A DNA stretch of 64,000 nt from contig CAXIUP010000135.1 of NCBI GenBank assembly GCA_964035015.1, positions 904,411-968,410 on the forward strand, read 5' to 3'. How positions within the stretch are numbered: position 1 is the stretch's first letter; each line of letters starts with the position of its first letter. Shown here in pieces: positions 26,055 through 38,014 of the stretch. The notes beneath the pieces were generated by a model, which worked only from the letters and a program-made list of their open reading frames with translations, did not search any database and was not told the origin of the DNA. The position numbers and the translations under genes are program-made. This stretch comes from Corallium rubrum. Taxonomy: Eukaryota; Cnidaria; Anthozoa; Scleralcyonacea; Coralliidae.

Positions 26055-28821
26055 GTGGTCCATCCAATCTCGACTTTTACACCTGTGAATGCACAGATGA
26101 TCCATGTTCGACTACTGATAATTAACTTTAGTCACTTTCTTGTATTTTGTTGGTTAATTAATTCTGTTTGTGGAGGTGGAGTCTGTATATATCTTCGCTC
26201 GAATATAAATTATAGACTCAGAGCTGATTTAAATATCGAGCCTTTTGAAATACTTAGTATCGATATCTTTAAACCAAATAGTGTACCCTTTAATATCACA
26301 GCTCTCTATAGGCCTCCCTCTTGCAATGTCGGGTTTTTCTCCAGTTTAGAGAAAATAGTTCAAACTCTAGACGTGGAATCTAAAGAGTTTATTCTTCTTG
26401 GTGATCTTAATTGCAATTATATTACTGAAAATTATGATAACCAATTGATCCATCTAAAACAGATCAGTGAAACTTTTCAACTAACCCAAATGATTAAAGA
26501 ACCAACTAGGATAACACCTTCGTCAAAAACACTGATTGATGTGATTTTTTCAAATGATCCTTCACGAATCATACTCACAGGAGTTGCTCACATTGGAATA
26601 AGTGACCACAGTTTGGTATATGCGGTTCGAAAAATTGCAATTCCAACAAAAAATACACATAAGTATGTAACAACAAGATCATTCAAAAATTTTAATGCCG
26701 AATCTTTCATTTCTGATCTTAAAGAAGTACCTTGGAATAACTTAAGCCATTGTAATACTTCGGATGAAATGCTAGAGACCTGGCAGGAATTGTTTACATC
26801 TATTGCTGACGTGCATGCCCCAACAAGAAGCAGGAGATTTAGAAATAAACAATCACCTTGGATTACATCACAAATAAGAAAAATGATTATTGATCGTGAT
26901 AAATTGAAAAAGCGGGCAATCATAACGAACGATACTAATCTATGGGCTAGTTTTAAGAAAATGAGAAATTTAGTTACAAATAAAATTAAGGAGGCCAAAT
27001 CAAGATTCTATCACTCACAAATTGAGAAAAATGTGGGTGACTCCAGAGCAATATGGAAAACCGTCAATCAGTTGTCACATCGTAAACACACTAGTAATAG
27101 TAGTATTAACGAGTTGGCTGTCAATGAAGTATCTTACACTGAACCTTCCGCTCTCTGTGAGATCTTCAATGACCATTTTAGTAATATTGGACCTAAATTG
27201 GCAGCGTCTATGACGGATAGTGAGAAAAGTTTTGATTCCTATATTAAGCCTACCAAGTATTCCTTTAATTTACAGCCAATTACACCTGAGTTTGTTTTAA
27301 GCATTCTCCTTAAGATGCCAGTTCATAAATCTACAGGTCTAGACAACATATCCTGTAGGCTTCTTAAGGCAGCTGCTCCAGTTATTTGCTTTTCACTGTC
27401 AACTATTATTAACAAATCTATAGAGAGTGGTATTTTTCCTTCGGGTTGGAAGAACGCGAAAGTCTTCCCTCTCTTTAAGGCTAATGATCGGACGGACCCA
27501 AATAATTATAGACCAATTTCGGTATTGCCGGTAATGTCTAAGATCTGTGAAAAAGCTGTATATGGCCAACTTTATGGTTATTTAACTGAACATAAATTAT
27601 TGGCAAAATATCAGTCAGGTTTTCGTTCATTACACTCTACGGTTACAGCTCTGTTGGATGCTACCAATGAGTGGTATTTAAATATGGATGAAGGCCTGAT
27701 GAATCTTGTCGTATTTCTCGATTTGGCAAAGGCATTCGATACTGTTTCTCATAATATCTTATTACAAAAACTAAAATACTATGGTGTCGATGGCCTTACT
27801 CTCAATTGGTTTGAGTCATATTTAACAAATAGGCAGCAGCAATGTGTTGTGGGGAACTGCACGTCAAAACCTAGAAAATTGACCTGTGGTGTACCACAAG
27901 GATCTATATTAGGACCACTACTATTTTTGATATATATCAATGATCTCCCTGCGTGTCTTCAGTGTACAACATCGCGCATGTATGCTGACGATACCACTTT
28001 GAGCGCTGCTTCAAAATCAACAATTGACCTTCAACAAAAAGTTAATTGTGACCTAAATAATGTCAAAACATGGTTGCTATCTAATAAACTTAGTTTAAAT
28101 GTATTGAAAACAGAATACATGTTCATTGGTTCAGAATTTAGATTGTCTAATTTAGGTCGTGTTTCATCTCTAATATTTGACAATCAACCAATAAAGAGAG
28201 TAACGACTGCCAAGCACTTGGGGGTAGTTTTAGATGATAATTTAGCCTGGCATGAACAAGTTTATCATATCTGTAAAAGAGTAGGTCGCTCGATAAACTG
28301 CCTCAAGCAAGCACGAAAATTTGTTCCGAAGAACATATTGTTGGTCATCTACAGCTCACTTATCCTGCCATTATTTGATTATTGTGATGCCGTATGGGCA
28401 AATTTGACTAAGGGCCTTTCTAGCAAATTACAAAAACTGCAAAATCGTGCGGCTCGCATCATTACTTTTCAAGGATATGATATCAGGTCAAGCGATATTT
28501 TAAATCAATTAAACTGGAATCAGCTGTCTGTTAGAAGAAGTAAACGGATATGTGTTATAATGAATAATATCATTAGTGGCACTGTACCGGACTATCTTAG
28601 CCAAATGTTTATGAAAAGTGATGAAATCAACTCATACAGGCAAAGGTTAAGAGAAAGTGAAAATAATTTAATTATTACTCGTATCCCAAAAACAGAATAT
28701 TGTAAGTTTTTCCTATAGAGGTGCAAAACTCTGGAATTCACTGCCAAATGAGCTTAAGGTCTTGCGGAATAAATATCAGTTCAAAAATAAACTATCTGCA
28801 TACACGGAAATAGCCAACTAA
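26055..28821 (+). pseudogene. LINE ORF2: endonuclease-reverse transcriptase (CR1/Jockey-type), frameshifted
   Basis: The main frame (to 28718) encodes the polyprotein that nicks target DNA and reverse-transcribes the element's own RNA. The APE-type endonuclease is incomplete: its N-terminal catalytic blocks are missing, but GGG, LYRPP, GDLN (about residue 115) and SDHS (about 182) are present. The reverse transcriptase follows with NNYRPIS, KAFDT (about 557), GVPQGS (about 611) and the catalytic YADD (about 642). A one-base frameshift near 28700 moves the last 40 or so residues, which include a WNSLP motif typical of LINE C-termini, into another frame ending at 28821. The missing endonuclease start and the frameshift make it inactive, although the core RT is uninterrupted and therefore fairly young. 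CR1 or L2 group is my best guess for the clade. Confidence 0.9.
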
Positions 28822-29020
28822 ATCAATTCTTTATTTTTAAATTTTTTTATTTTTTTCTTTTTCTCAAGAAATTCAAAATTGTAAAAATATTTATTATGTT
28901 GTATTTAGTTAGGTTAAATAATTACTGTTAGATAGTAATTTTTATATTTTTAATAATACGGCTTTCATGGAAAGAAGTTTAATATGTAACTTATCGAAAT
29001 TACCGTATTCAAATAAAGGT

Positions 29021-29258
29021 GAATCTAATCTAATCTAATCTAATCTAATCTAATCTAATCTAATCTAATCTAATCTAATCTAATCTAATCTAATCTAATC
29101 TAATCTAATCTAATCTAATCTAATCTAATCTAATCTAATCTAATCTAATCTAATCTAATCTAATCTAATCTAATCTAATCTAATCTAATCTAATCTAATC
29201 TAATCTAATCTAATCTAATCTAATCTAATCTAATCTAATCTAATCTAATCTAATCTAA
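29021..29258. repeat. (TCTAA)n LINE 3' tail
   Basis: About 47 perfect copies of the pentamer directly follow an AATAAA-like end of the LINE at 29010-29020. Short microsatellite tails instead of poly(A) are known for CR1/L2-type LINEs. This one is unusually long, presumably through later slippage. Confidence 0.92.
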
Positions 29259-29320
<62 letters not shown>

Positions 29321-29322
29321 AG
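29259..29322. repeat. (TCTG)n microsatellite
   Basis: About 15 tetramer copies directly abut the pentamer tail, then degrade into CAGCCAGCC and a GGTTGGACGG-like stretch. Confidence 0.9.
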
Positions 29323-30690
29323 CCAGCCAGTCATGTCTGTGTTGGTCGTTGGACGGTTGGTTGGACGGACAGTCAGTCAGTCTGTTAGTCAGATGGACCA
29401 CGACAAGTGTAGTGCCACAAGATAAAGTTTCACCTCATACGGGTATATACCAATTATTTGATAACTTACAAGTTATTCATTGCATTGATATGTTACTGGA
29501 AGAATTATCCAGTCAAATTAAACCCTGATTACTGACATAATATTTATATAGAAATTTCAAGCAACAGTTGCTCATAATAAAGACATAAATACTTTGGTAA
29601 TTAACATATTAATATATATTGTTTAGCGTTCCCGCCACTGAACAAAAGTCACCAGAGTTAGAGCTCGATGTCAATGAATGCGAACATAAGTTACGGCCAG
29701 TTACCGGAGTTCACTTCCAAAAAAAAGGCTCGAGGAATATAGCTAATCTGTTTCGAACAAGTTAGAGTCGGTTTCAGTTGCGGAATTAAGCAGTTTAATA
29801 TATCACAAGTATAAGGTGTTGGCGTGTCGTTAAGTAAAGTATTATAGATATGTTATATACACGAGATCAGCCACTATATATGTGCATGTATCGTATGTAT
29901 ATATCATGTATGAACTATATACGATTCAGTCGTGGTGAACTGATTGACCAGAATGACCAGTTGAGTATCGTGCTTGTTGGCTATTGCAGTTTACGAAACT
30001 AAAAAGAGTACAAATATATCAGTATACATTTCAGTCAATCAAACACGCGGCCAGGTCAATATCGGTTGTCCTTTGCATGGAGTCAACCTTGTTTAGTCCA
30101 TGTATTATGTATGCATCTACACATCGCTCTAGCAACTTTGAAAGCTTTAAAATAATAAGGTTGTCAACGTTAAAATGCCTGTGATCATCTCAGGACATAA
30201 CGAAGCTGTTTTGGCCATGTTTTCCGCGGCACTGTATTCGCGCAGTTGATATCAAGAATCGTAACAGTGAACTATATACTAAATATCGGTGCTTTACTGC
30301 TTTAGAAAATACAAACTGACAATGAACAGCAATTTCACGATTTTTGTTCCCGAAACTAGGAAAAGCTGATTCTGGCTTTACTTGCTTGACTGGCGACAGA
30401 TTATTTATTTTGGCGCAAACTCAATGCCTTGTCTTGTCTCTACCTCGCGCGCTTTGCAAACTTTAAACGTTCCTCTGAGGCTTAGTCAATGCAAAGACTA
30501 CCGTTTTCTTATCAGTATTCCACTCGTAAACAACCATCTCTCGAATTAAAAAGCCTTATGCAACTGTCTTCTTGGACAACAAACGTGTTTGCTTATTTCA
30601 TTTGACGAAAAGCAACACAGAGTAACTCGCACTTGAAACTGAGCAGTTGAGGGCTTTCCTAATTTTGTTTTTTCTTTAAATATCTTTTAG
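29323..30690. other. Gene-free interval upstream of the SAM exon
   Basis: I see no convincing exon or promoter here. The short open frame at 29984-30184 has no recognisable features. If the SAM/retropepsin gene has an upstream exon, it may lie in this interval or further left, but I could not identify it. Confidence 0.4.
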
Positions 30691-30870
30691 TCGACAGCAT
30701 TGACATTAGTTCGTGGTTAACCTACTACGGACTGTCAATGTACGAACGACAGTTCAGAGAAAAAAACATCAAATCAGTCGGTACACTGAAGAAAGTTCAA
30801 ATCACCGACGATGTCCTCGATGAACTCGAGGTGATGGTACCTGGGCACAGGCAAAGACTGAGTATTGCAG
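30691..30870 (+). CDS. SAM-domain exon of a SAM/retropepsin-like gene
   Basis: This 180-nt exon is bounded by a polypyrimidine acceptor ending TTTTAG at 30690 and a donor GTAGGT at 30871, and is open in phase 1-1. The translation fits helices 1 to 5 of a sterile alpha motif: a W early in helix 1 (SSWL), Y..QF..K.I, a run ending DDVLDELEV, and the hallmark PGHRQRL at the C-terminal helix. SAM domains mediate protein-protein oligomerisation in signalling and scaffold proteins. The phase 1 end joins in frame to the exon starting at 31790, giving a SAM domain followed by an aspartyl-protease-like region. The protein's start lies upstream and was not found. Domain call is confident; gene identity is not. 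Confidence 0.75.
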
Positions 30871-31789
30871 GTAGGTTCAATGACTATATATTTTCTAGCC
30901 GTTTCTACAGTAATATCAAACTATATTATTCGTTGCATAAATTTAAAGACTTGGATATACATATGACACAAGGCATAAGAATAGAAGACAATAGACTATG
31001 CAATTAATATACAGTATATATATACAGTATATATATATATACAGAGGTTTGACCGCAATATAAGGAGCTGCAACTTGTACATCAGTGCACAGCTTTCAAT
31101 TTTAGCTATTTTTAAAGGAGCACAGTATTCAATCTTTATAGCATATACGTACATAGATTCACTAAGATCTTATTTCTGTAAACTTCAGTTAAATTTCAGT
31201 ATTATATTTATAATGATTCAGAGTAAGAAATGATTTTCAGGCCACCCATCTGTAAACCACTTCCATGCATAGCTATATCTTGATTCGTGCAAAGCGAGAT
31301 TATTTATCAAACTGACAAAAGGAGACAGTTAAAAAATCAGAAGAGTATCAAGAAATAGCAATAGTTTCTTGCTGTGGAAGTAATATATTGAAGAAATAAC
31401 ATTGAATGCTTTACAAATTTCTATATTGAGAACGCGATTTGAACATTGCGCCCTTATTTAGGTCAGATGGAAACTGATCATTTATAAATCAGAAAGCCTC
31501 ATTCCTTTCATTTTCTATTCGACCTGTCGTTAATAAAAATACCTGTATAATGAGTGCATTTATACTGAAGTAGATGGTTTTGCCGTGGTAGAACTCCTTC
31601 ATTCCTTACCATGCATTTCAAAAATTTTGGCAGCTTTCTTCGATTCGCAGTACGTCTTTCTAAAAGCTTTCTAAGATTGACACTCATTTGTAGTTATTTT
31701 AATGTCTCTCTGTATCTACTGTCGGTTTGGGCATGGTTTGTGTATTCACATGCATAATGACCGAGCCGTTTCTTATTTAAATTTTACAG
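30871..31789 (+). other. Inferred 919-bp intron
   Basis: The intron runs from donor GTAGGT to acceptor ATTTTACAG. It is AT-rich, with a short TATA/ACAGTATATATA run at 31010-31045, and shows no other feature. Confidence 0.6.
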
Positions 31790-32199
31790 CTAACCAATTC
31801 AGCTTCAAACAAGTCGGCGCTCCATCACCGTCAAGCGAACCCCAAGCCATGGGAGATGCCCTGGCGTTTGGGTACTGGGCAAAGAGCGATTTGATTCCGA
31901 CAATTGAAAACGATCTTTTGTGGGTAAACTGTGCAATGAAATCAAATAAGCCAGGACACGATTCGGTCAATTTAGAGTGCATGGTGGACACTGGGAGTGA
32001 GGTCGTCACTTGCAAGGAAGACCTCATAGAACAGTTGAATTTAGAATTCTTGAAAACGATTGGCAGCAAAGGCATTCATGCCATGGTAGACAAACCTTTA
32101 TATCGTGGGGTTTTAATCTTGGGGGGAAAGGAAGTTGAAGCACTTGCTCTGCTGCTCTACTGCAACTCCTTGAACTCCAACTCTAACTTTTCATTGTAA
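31790..32199 (+). CDS. Retropepsin-like (DTGS) exon of the SAM gene, possibly 3'-truncated
   Basis: The exon follows the ACAG acceptor at 31789 in phase 1 and continues the SAM exon. About 65 residues in, VDTGSEV matches the active-site loop of pepsin-fold retroviral-type proteases (catalytic Asp), followed by a hydrophobic alternation and IGSKGIHA, where the flap would be expected. The normal retropepsin C-terminal half, with its hydrophobic-hydrophobic-Gly motif, is not found. After GGKEVEAL the frame runs through Leu/Asn/Ser-rich low-quality sequence to a stop at 32197. Either the true donor is cryptic and a further exon exists, or the gene is cut by rearrangement near 32145. There are no gag or RT neighbours, so this looks like a host gene with a domesticated protease fold and not a retrotransposon piece. 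Confidence 0.6.
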
Positions 32200-33262
32200 C
32201 TTATACTTAACTTTAATTATAATTATTTCTATATTTTAATTAATTATATATAGTCTAAACATTTATAGCCCTGACTCTTCTTCAAACTTCACATTGCAAG
32301 CAATGCATGCAATGCAAGGCAAGGCAAGGCAAGGCAATGCAACTCTCGAGTCCCCACAGTGTTGGTGGGTAACTCGTCGAGGTCCCCACAATGCGCTATG
32401 TACTGATATATTATGTAAAGTTATCTTTCTTTGTAAATATTTTTGCGACACCAGTCCCACTGTTTTAGAACATGTGCTTTAAAGTCAGCTTTATTTAGCA
32501 TGTTCATAGTTTCAAAATAACAAGATGGTCAGTCAGTCTATTGCTTTGTTGGTCAGTTGGTTGATCCATTGCTCGATTGGCTGGTCATCAATCAACCATT
32601 TGTTGGTGGGTTGCGCGTCAGTCAATTGGTCAGTCAGTCAATCTGATGAAAATTATTTTTTATATATAACTAAACATTTCGAACACAACATTTCTATAAA
32701 TAACCTGTGAAGTCCTTTACAAAACCTATTTCGCAATTATTTTTAAGACTAATGTTGTTGCGTTTTCTTTTGTTTTGCTTTAATAAACTCTGTACAAGAA
32801 TAGAAAACCCGAGTTAGAAGAAGAGGATAAGTGAAGTCCCCACAATGCAAAAGTTCTTGTACAGGTCCCCACAAAGCGTGCTACATTTTTTACACAATTT
32901 ACACACGCAACTCATAAACCGTAATTGTGGGGACTTCAAACTAAAGGATATTTTAGCTAAGTAGCTTTAGTTTTTTAACAATCGATGAAATGAAACGTTG
33001 TGGTAATGTTATTTCGATGAAATAAAGTTCATTTGAGCCTAGAAACTGTATTTGTTAACCGAAAATAGATGAAAACATTGTGGGGACTTGACTCAGGTCC
33101 CCACAATGTTACGAGTCCCCACAGTGTAGGTATGTAACTCGCCGAGGTCCCCACAATGTGCGGCTCGTGAATACACATACACATACACATACTTACATAC
33201 ATACATACATATACTGTATACAGTATATACATAATTATACATATTATATATATTAATCAATA
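32200..33262. repeat. Cluster of GTCCCCACA modules and simple repeats
   Basis: No gene is seen. Copies of a roughly 50-bp module lie at about 32349-32397 and 33106-33156. Each has GTCCCCACAGTGT at one end, GTAACTCG in the middle and AGGTCCCCACAATG at the other end. Single GTCCCCACA or TGTGGGGAC words lie at 32836, 32864, 32928 and 33082. The connectors of the satellite at 11-24 kb contain the same module in the opposite orientation. A (GCAAG) run at 32310-32335 and a (CATA) run at 33175-33215 are also present. Confidence 0.7.
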
Positions 33263-34380
33263 TTATTCTACAATGTCTAGTTCCTCATGTTCACAATCAA
33301 AGTCATGATAATCACTCATACTGATGAGATCATCTAACCCAGTCACTTCATATACAGTGTTTTCTAGACCACCAACTGCTTCATTTGTTAGTGACAGTTC
33401 ATCAATGTCATCAAAAATTTCACTCAGAATGCCAAGGATCTTGATGGCATTACTTTTGGAAAAAGTAGGGATGAGATTAAAAATGTCATCTTGTGTGAAA
33501 ATGTTGTGACAATTTGTTACAACATCAGATATGAGCTCCTTCGAGAAGCCGTGGATGGAAGCAGCCCCAAATGGTCATAATGTAGAAGCAGAAAACATAC
33601 CTTTCATCAACTCCTGTAAAGACTCTGATAACAATTTTTTATCTTCATCAGAAACAAACCTGGATCGATTCTGTACTTGGATGTGCTCTTCGGCAACCTT
33701 GTTTTCAAAAGGCTTGGTTGGTTGGTTGCATCCACCGGAGGCACAATCACAAGTTGCAGCACAATAATTACAGCACTGGTGCGCAGGCAATAAAGCAGTG
33801 ATGTTTTCATCAAAACTGGAATAAGATGCTATCCGGTAACAACCAGTTGTGTTGACAAATTCTCTCACATCATCCTCACAGTGAGAAACTTGTTGACCAT
33901 AGAAAACAATCTGAACATCAGTTGGTAACCCATCTCTCCCACCTCGCCCTGCTTCCTGATGTAAATCTAAGAGACTTTGTGGTAGGCCAAACATGATTAC
34001 ATAGCGAATATTTGGAAAATTGTCCCTTCACCTTTGAGAGATGTCAAGAGCCTGTCTTTATACTTCTTCTGTATGGCAGAATGCATTATTCCAAGTAGAC
34101 AGTGCTCCCTGTTCTTGGATGATCTTGGGTGGAATGCATTACAATCAAGTTTCATCATGAGATAATTTGCAACACTGGCAATAGTGTACATAGTATCGCA
34201 AAAAATTATAGCTTTAGGCATGTTAATGCCATGTTCTTCAACCATGCTGACAAGCCAGTCCAACTGTGAAAGCATGCTTTTCTTTTCAACTTTAAGTACT
34301 GAAAATCTAAGATTAGGTCGATTTGGACTGACAAACAATTTGGTTGGTTTCTTTAGCAGAAGTTCTGTGCAAATGGTTTC

Positions 34381-34441
<61 letters not shown>

Positions 34442-34477
34442 TATCAGCTGTCCCTGTCAAGGCCAATACTGGACAAT
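33263..34477 (-). pseudogene. RecQ-family helicase, exon 3 (helicase C, zinc-binding and tail), broken
   Basis: The exon begins after acceptor ATTCTAG (34478-34484) in phase 1, matching exon 2. It encodes motif III (LALTGTAD), VSPNRPNL, motif IV (AIIFCDTM), motif VI HQEAGRGGRDG, a cysteine-rich RecQ zinc-binding segment (HQCCNYC then CDC) and an acidic tail ending at a TAA at 33263-33265. Three lesions are visible. A (CA)n run at 34382-34440 changes frame between motif III and the following segment. The motif V region (normally an ALGMG-type sequence) is deleted near 34010, with a frameshift before NFPNIRYV. An in-frame TGA lies at 33575-33577, and good coding sequence resumes directly after it. 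RecQ helicases unwind DNA 3' to 5' in repair, but this copy cannot make a full enzyme unless the assembly is wrong. Confidence 0.85.
34382..34440. repeat. (GT)n microsatellite inside a helicase exon
   Basis: An uninterrupted GT run of 59 bases, CA on the coding strand, lies between motif III and the ETICTEL segment of the RecQ-like gene. No donor or acceptor flanks it that would remove it as an intron, and the flanking coding frames differ. Confidence 0.9.
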
Positions 34478-35091
34478 CTAGAATACAAAATGAACTTATA
34501 ATTCAAAGCACTAATTACACCTCGCAAGTTAGATCTACTAGTATAACTTATTCAATGGTTCGACCATATATGAGCACAAATATAAGGCAAAATATTTAAG
34601 CAGAGAAGTCAACATCGGGTGATAGCAAAGGTCAAGCCTTAATATTGCAAATATAGACTTAAATATTTTGCAATATTGGGGGTGATGGTGATTCTAATCC
34701 AATACTTTGTTTATTATATATATCAAATAAAAACCTCTCAATACAAATATGTTATTGCACACAAACAGCTTGTGTAATTATTTAGCTGTCCTACTGTACA
34801 TTTTAAAATATTGAACTGCTACTTGTCTTGAGGTTAATACAGTTTATATAGATCGAGAGAGTTGATTGGTAGATTATATATGCGAGTGTATAATAAATGT
34901 GTTGTTAAACATGTCAAACAAGTGAAAAATATATATAATATGATAAAATAAATAGGAAACATGTTTTCACAATCGGACTAGATAACAGAACAACTTGACT
35001 GGTATATTTAATACTAAGCAAAGAAAAAATACCAAAGCAATACCAATATTCCAATAAGCTTTACATAATTAAGCTATTAAGTCGTGTTTAC
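34478..35091 (-). other. Intron 2 of the RecQ-like gene
   Basis: The intron lies between donor GTAAAC (after 35092) and acceptor TTCTAG (before 34477). It is AT-rich and featureless. Both ends are in phase 1. Confidence 0.7.
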
Positions 35092-35180
35092 CTTTGTTGC
35101 ACATTGAACGGAGAAGTGAAAGTTTCCCAAAAGCGCTTCTAAATGCCTCATTATTCTTTCCTTTTTTTTCTTTCTTCTTC
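35092..35180 (-). pseudogene. RecQ-family helicase, exon 2
   Basis: This 89-nt exon has acceptor TTTCAG and donor GTAAAC. Its phases (2 in, 1 out) fit exons 1 and 3. It encodes a lysine-rich stretch followed by NEAFRSAFGKLSLLRS, which fits the segment linking the DExH box to motif III in RecQ proteins. It is too short to be found as an open frame and is supported by splice signals and in-frame joining. Confidence 0.75.
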
Positions 35181-35529
35181 CTGAAATTGAAAAACAACCT
35201 GAGTACTTTTTATACTGTGGCTCTGGTAGCGGATACATGTCGACATCTTCGCTTACGAACTAGCATAATACTGTCAGTGGCTGCTGTGATTTATCAAACA
35301 ACACGCAACTCCAGCTCTCATTCGACTGCCAAGCTCGTCAACTTTGAAGTTTGAACCAGTTCAAATTTCGATGGGAGTCAATATCGTGTAGACTCTCATC
35401 TTTTTTCGAGAGAAATGAAAGTCTATTACAATAAGAATTAACTCTCTAACCTCAAAATACATGTAAATTAGACCTCAATATGGACCCTCGCCCACGTTTG
35501 ATGAAGCAATAAGCAACATTTAAGCTTAC
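35181..35529 (-). other. Intron 1 of the RecQ-like gene
   Basis: The intron runs from donor GTAAGC at 35529 to acceptor TTTCAG at 35181. No other feature is seen. Confidence 0.7.
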
Positions 35530-36053
35530 CTTTTTCCGGTCCACGTTTCTACTGTATGCGATTCATCGACGCCGATGGCAGCCATGCGTTGATGTAGTGG
35601 ACTACGGTCGTTCTTTAAGGCTTCGAGAAATGCTTTGTCTGTGGCTCGTTCTGCACTGCAGTAAACAAATTGTGGGGGAGATTGTATAACCTCCGACAAA
35701 GTTTGCTCAGAAAGTTCCACGGCATTGAATCCCAATGACATCATCTCTGCTATTTGGTCAGAAATTATGCTGGTGAGAGGAGAGATAACCAGAATAGATG
35801 TAGCGGCGTCCTTCTGCAATAGTTTCAACATCTCTTGCCTTGCGAGGACGAATATTGTGAATATCATGCTCTTTCCAAAACCGGTTGGTAAGACTGCGAG
35901 AACATCTTTTCTCAAAAGAAGTTCCTCGACGGAAACTTCTTGTTGTTCTTTCAAAATAATTTCTCGCTGAGTATTTCTCAAAATATTCAAACTTTCCAAC
36001 GCTTTAACCACACATTCCTTCGCGGAGGTCATGTTGACAATCAAGTGAATCAA
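35530..36053 (-). pseudogene. RecQ-family helicase, exon 1 (ATPase core)
   Basis: The frame opens at 36053; a second Met (MTSAKE) eight residues in may be the real start. Motif I is LPTGFGKSMIF (Walker A, ATP phosphate binding), motif Ia SPLTSIISDQ, and motif II VDESHTVETW (a DESH version of the DEAH box). The exon ends ACCGGAAAAAG with donor GTAAGC in phase 2. It is intact by itself, so transcription could still yield a short ATPase fragment, but the downstream exon is broken. Known RecQ enzymes have DEAH; DESH with VETW occurs in expanded invertebrate RecQ-like families, to my recollection. Confidence 0.85.
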
Positions 36054-36128
36054 CTATCATACTGGACTGTCAACACTCGAAGACGGCTATGACAACTCTT
36101 AAAATACTAACCAATCAGTATTTCCCGT
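36054..36128 (-). promoter_or_regulatory. Possible RecQ-like gene promoter with CCAAT box
   Basis: The 75 bp upstream of exon 1 contain ACCAATCAG at 36109-36117 (CCAAT on plus, ATTGG on minus). No TATA box is seen. Weak positional inference only. Confidence 0.3.
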
Positions 36129-36169
36129 TCACCAGTGGACGGGTAATTCAAACACCCTTAGTTTTGCGG

Positions 36170-36440
36170 CAGGCGGTTTTTCCGCTAACCCACCCCTTCT
36201 CTTCGCCCACCCTGCTCGCCCGCCCCTTCTCTTCACCCACCCCCCTCGCCCACCCCTTCTCTTTGCCCACCCACCTCGCCCACCCCTTCTCTTCACCTGC
36301 CCACCTCGCCCGCCCCTTCTCTTCACCCGCCCATCCCTTCCCCCCGCTTTTCCACCCTCGCCCGTTTCTTCACCCTTGCCCTCACCCATTCTGACCCCAA
36401 ACCAACCAACCAACCCCCCCCCCCCCCCCACACCCCCCAC
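36170..36440. repeat. C-rich minisatellite (CCCCTTCTCTTC ACCCAC type)
   Basis: About ten diverged copies of a 25-30-bp unit such as CTCGCCCACCCCTTCTCTTC, followed by a C run at 36414-36429. It abuts the truncated end of the Penelope-like element and may mark a rearrangement point. Open frames here on both strands are composition artefacts. Confidence 0.8.
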
Positions 36441-36466
36441 TCCCTTAAAACCGCAGGCTACGCAGG

Positions 36467-37324
36467 CTACCCAAGTAATGCTTGGTCCAATAGTTTTTCA
36501 GAAATAGACGGATAGAAATCGACAATGTCAAACGAAATAAAACTATGTCTGTCCTTATCTTTTATATTGCCAAACCACTCAATTACTTGTTTTGTATTTC
36601 TCCATTGATTTAAATTCAGGTTTTGTCTCAAATTAGAATTAATTTTGTCCAAAATCACCTTACTTAGTTTTCCGGATTCGCTTTTAGCGGGGTTAATTAA
36701 TCGGCATTTTGGATTGTTTTCGAAATTTTCTTTGTGGTCTTTTAAAGATATAAATGCTTCACGTTTTTTCATTTTTTCAATTTTGTCGCCGATTCCTAAA
36801 CTGTTCGAAATTTCTTTTAGTTCCGAACCAATTTCATCTATGGTGTCCTCGGATCCATGCTTATATGTTTTTGTGATGTTGTCATGTAGGAGCTTGTTGT
36901 ATGTGTCGAGCGGGGTTTCATAAATGTTCCTAGTTTTGTCTGCAAAAATGAAAATGTTGGGAGATGAATTAATTTTCTTTAAATCGGTAGCCAAACATTT
37001 CTGAAACTGGTTCGTATATGGCCGAAATTGTATATTTTCGATGAGTTTTATAAGGTCGTCTTCGAAAGATTTTATTTCCGGAATAGAAGGAGGTGTTTTG
37101 TTGGACGCAAGGCTGAAAGGGTTGTTTTGATTTTCTCTCTGTTTGTTTTTAAGAAAGAAATTGGCTTTCCATCTCATACGCTTTATTCCACTTTCCACTT
37201 TTTCAATCAAATTCTTCAAATAAGCGTCCTGCGATGGTATTGGGATATTCTTTAGTGAATAGTCAGATCGAAATTGCCGCATTTTGAAGTTAAATAGAAA
37301 TGAATAACGTAAACAAGAGTGCAC
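36467..37324 (-). pseudogene. Penelope-like retroelement, 5' half (to RT motif A), truncated
   Basis: This 285-residue frame has PSQDAYLKNLIEKVESG, then KDHKENF and RLINPAKSESGKLSK, and ends just after the RT motif-A-like FDIVDFYPSIS. Those blocks are typical of Penelope-like or related GIY-YIG-bearing retroelement proteins, which retrotranspose using an RT distinct from LINE and LTR enzymes. The catalytic motif C and the endonuclease are absent: the frame stops at 36467 next to the C-rich minisatellite. The hammerhead ribozyme at 38272-38328 is on the same strand and upstream, where such elements carry it, separated by expanded microsatellites. Start codon choice between Met1 and MRQFRSD is open. 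Confidence 0.75.
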
Positions 37325-37329
37325 AACCG

Positions 37330-38011
<682 letters not shown>

Positions 38012-38014
38012 AAA

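Noticed and set aside
29021-29258. Telomere-like repeat (TTAGA on minus)
   Set aside because: It sits exactly at the 3' end of a LINE, where microsatellite tails are expected, and is not a known telomere motif of animals.
31773-32075. 100-residue minus frame
   Set aside because: Antisense shadow of the retropepsin-like exon.
36129-36440. Gly/Arg-rich minus frame and Pro-rich plus frame
   Set aside because: Translations of the C-rich minisatellite.
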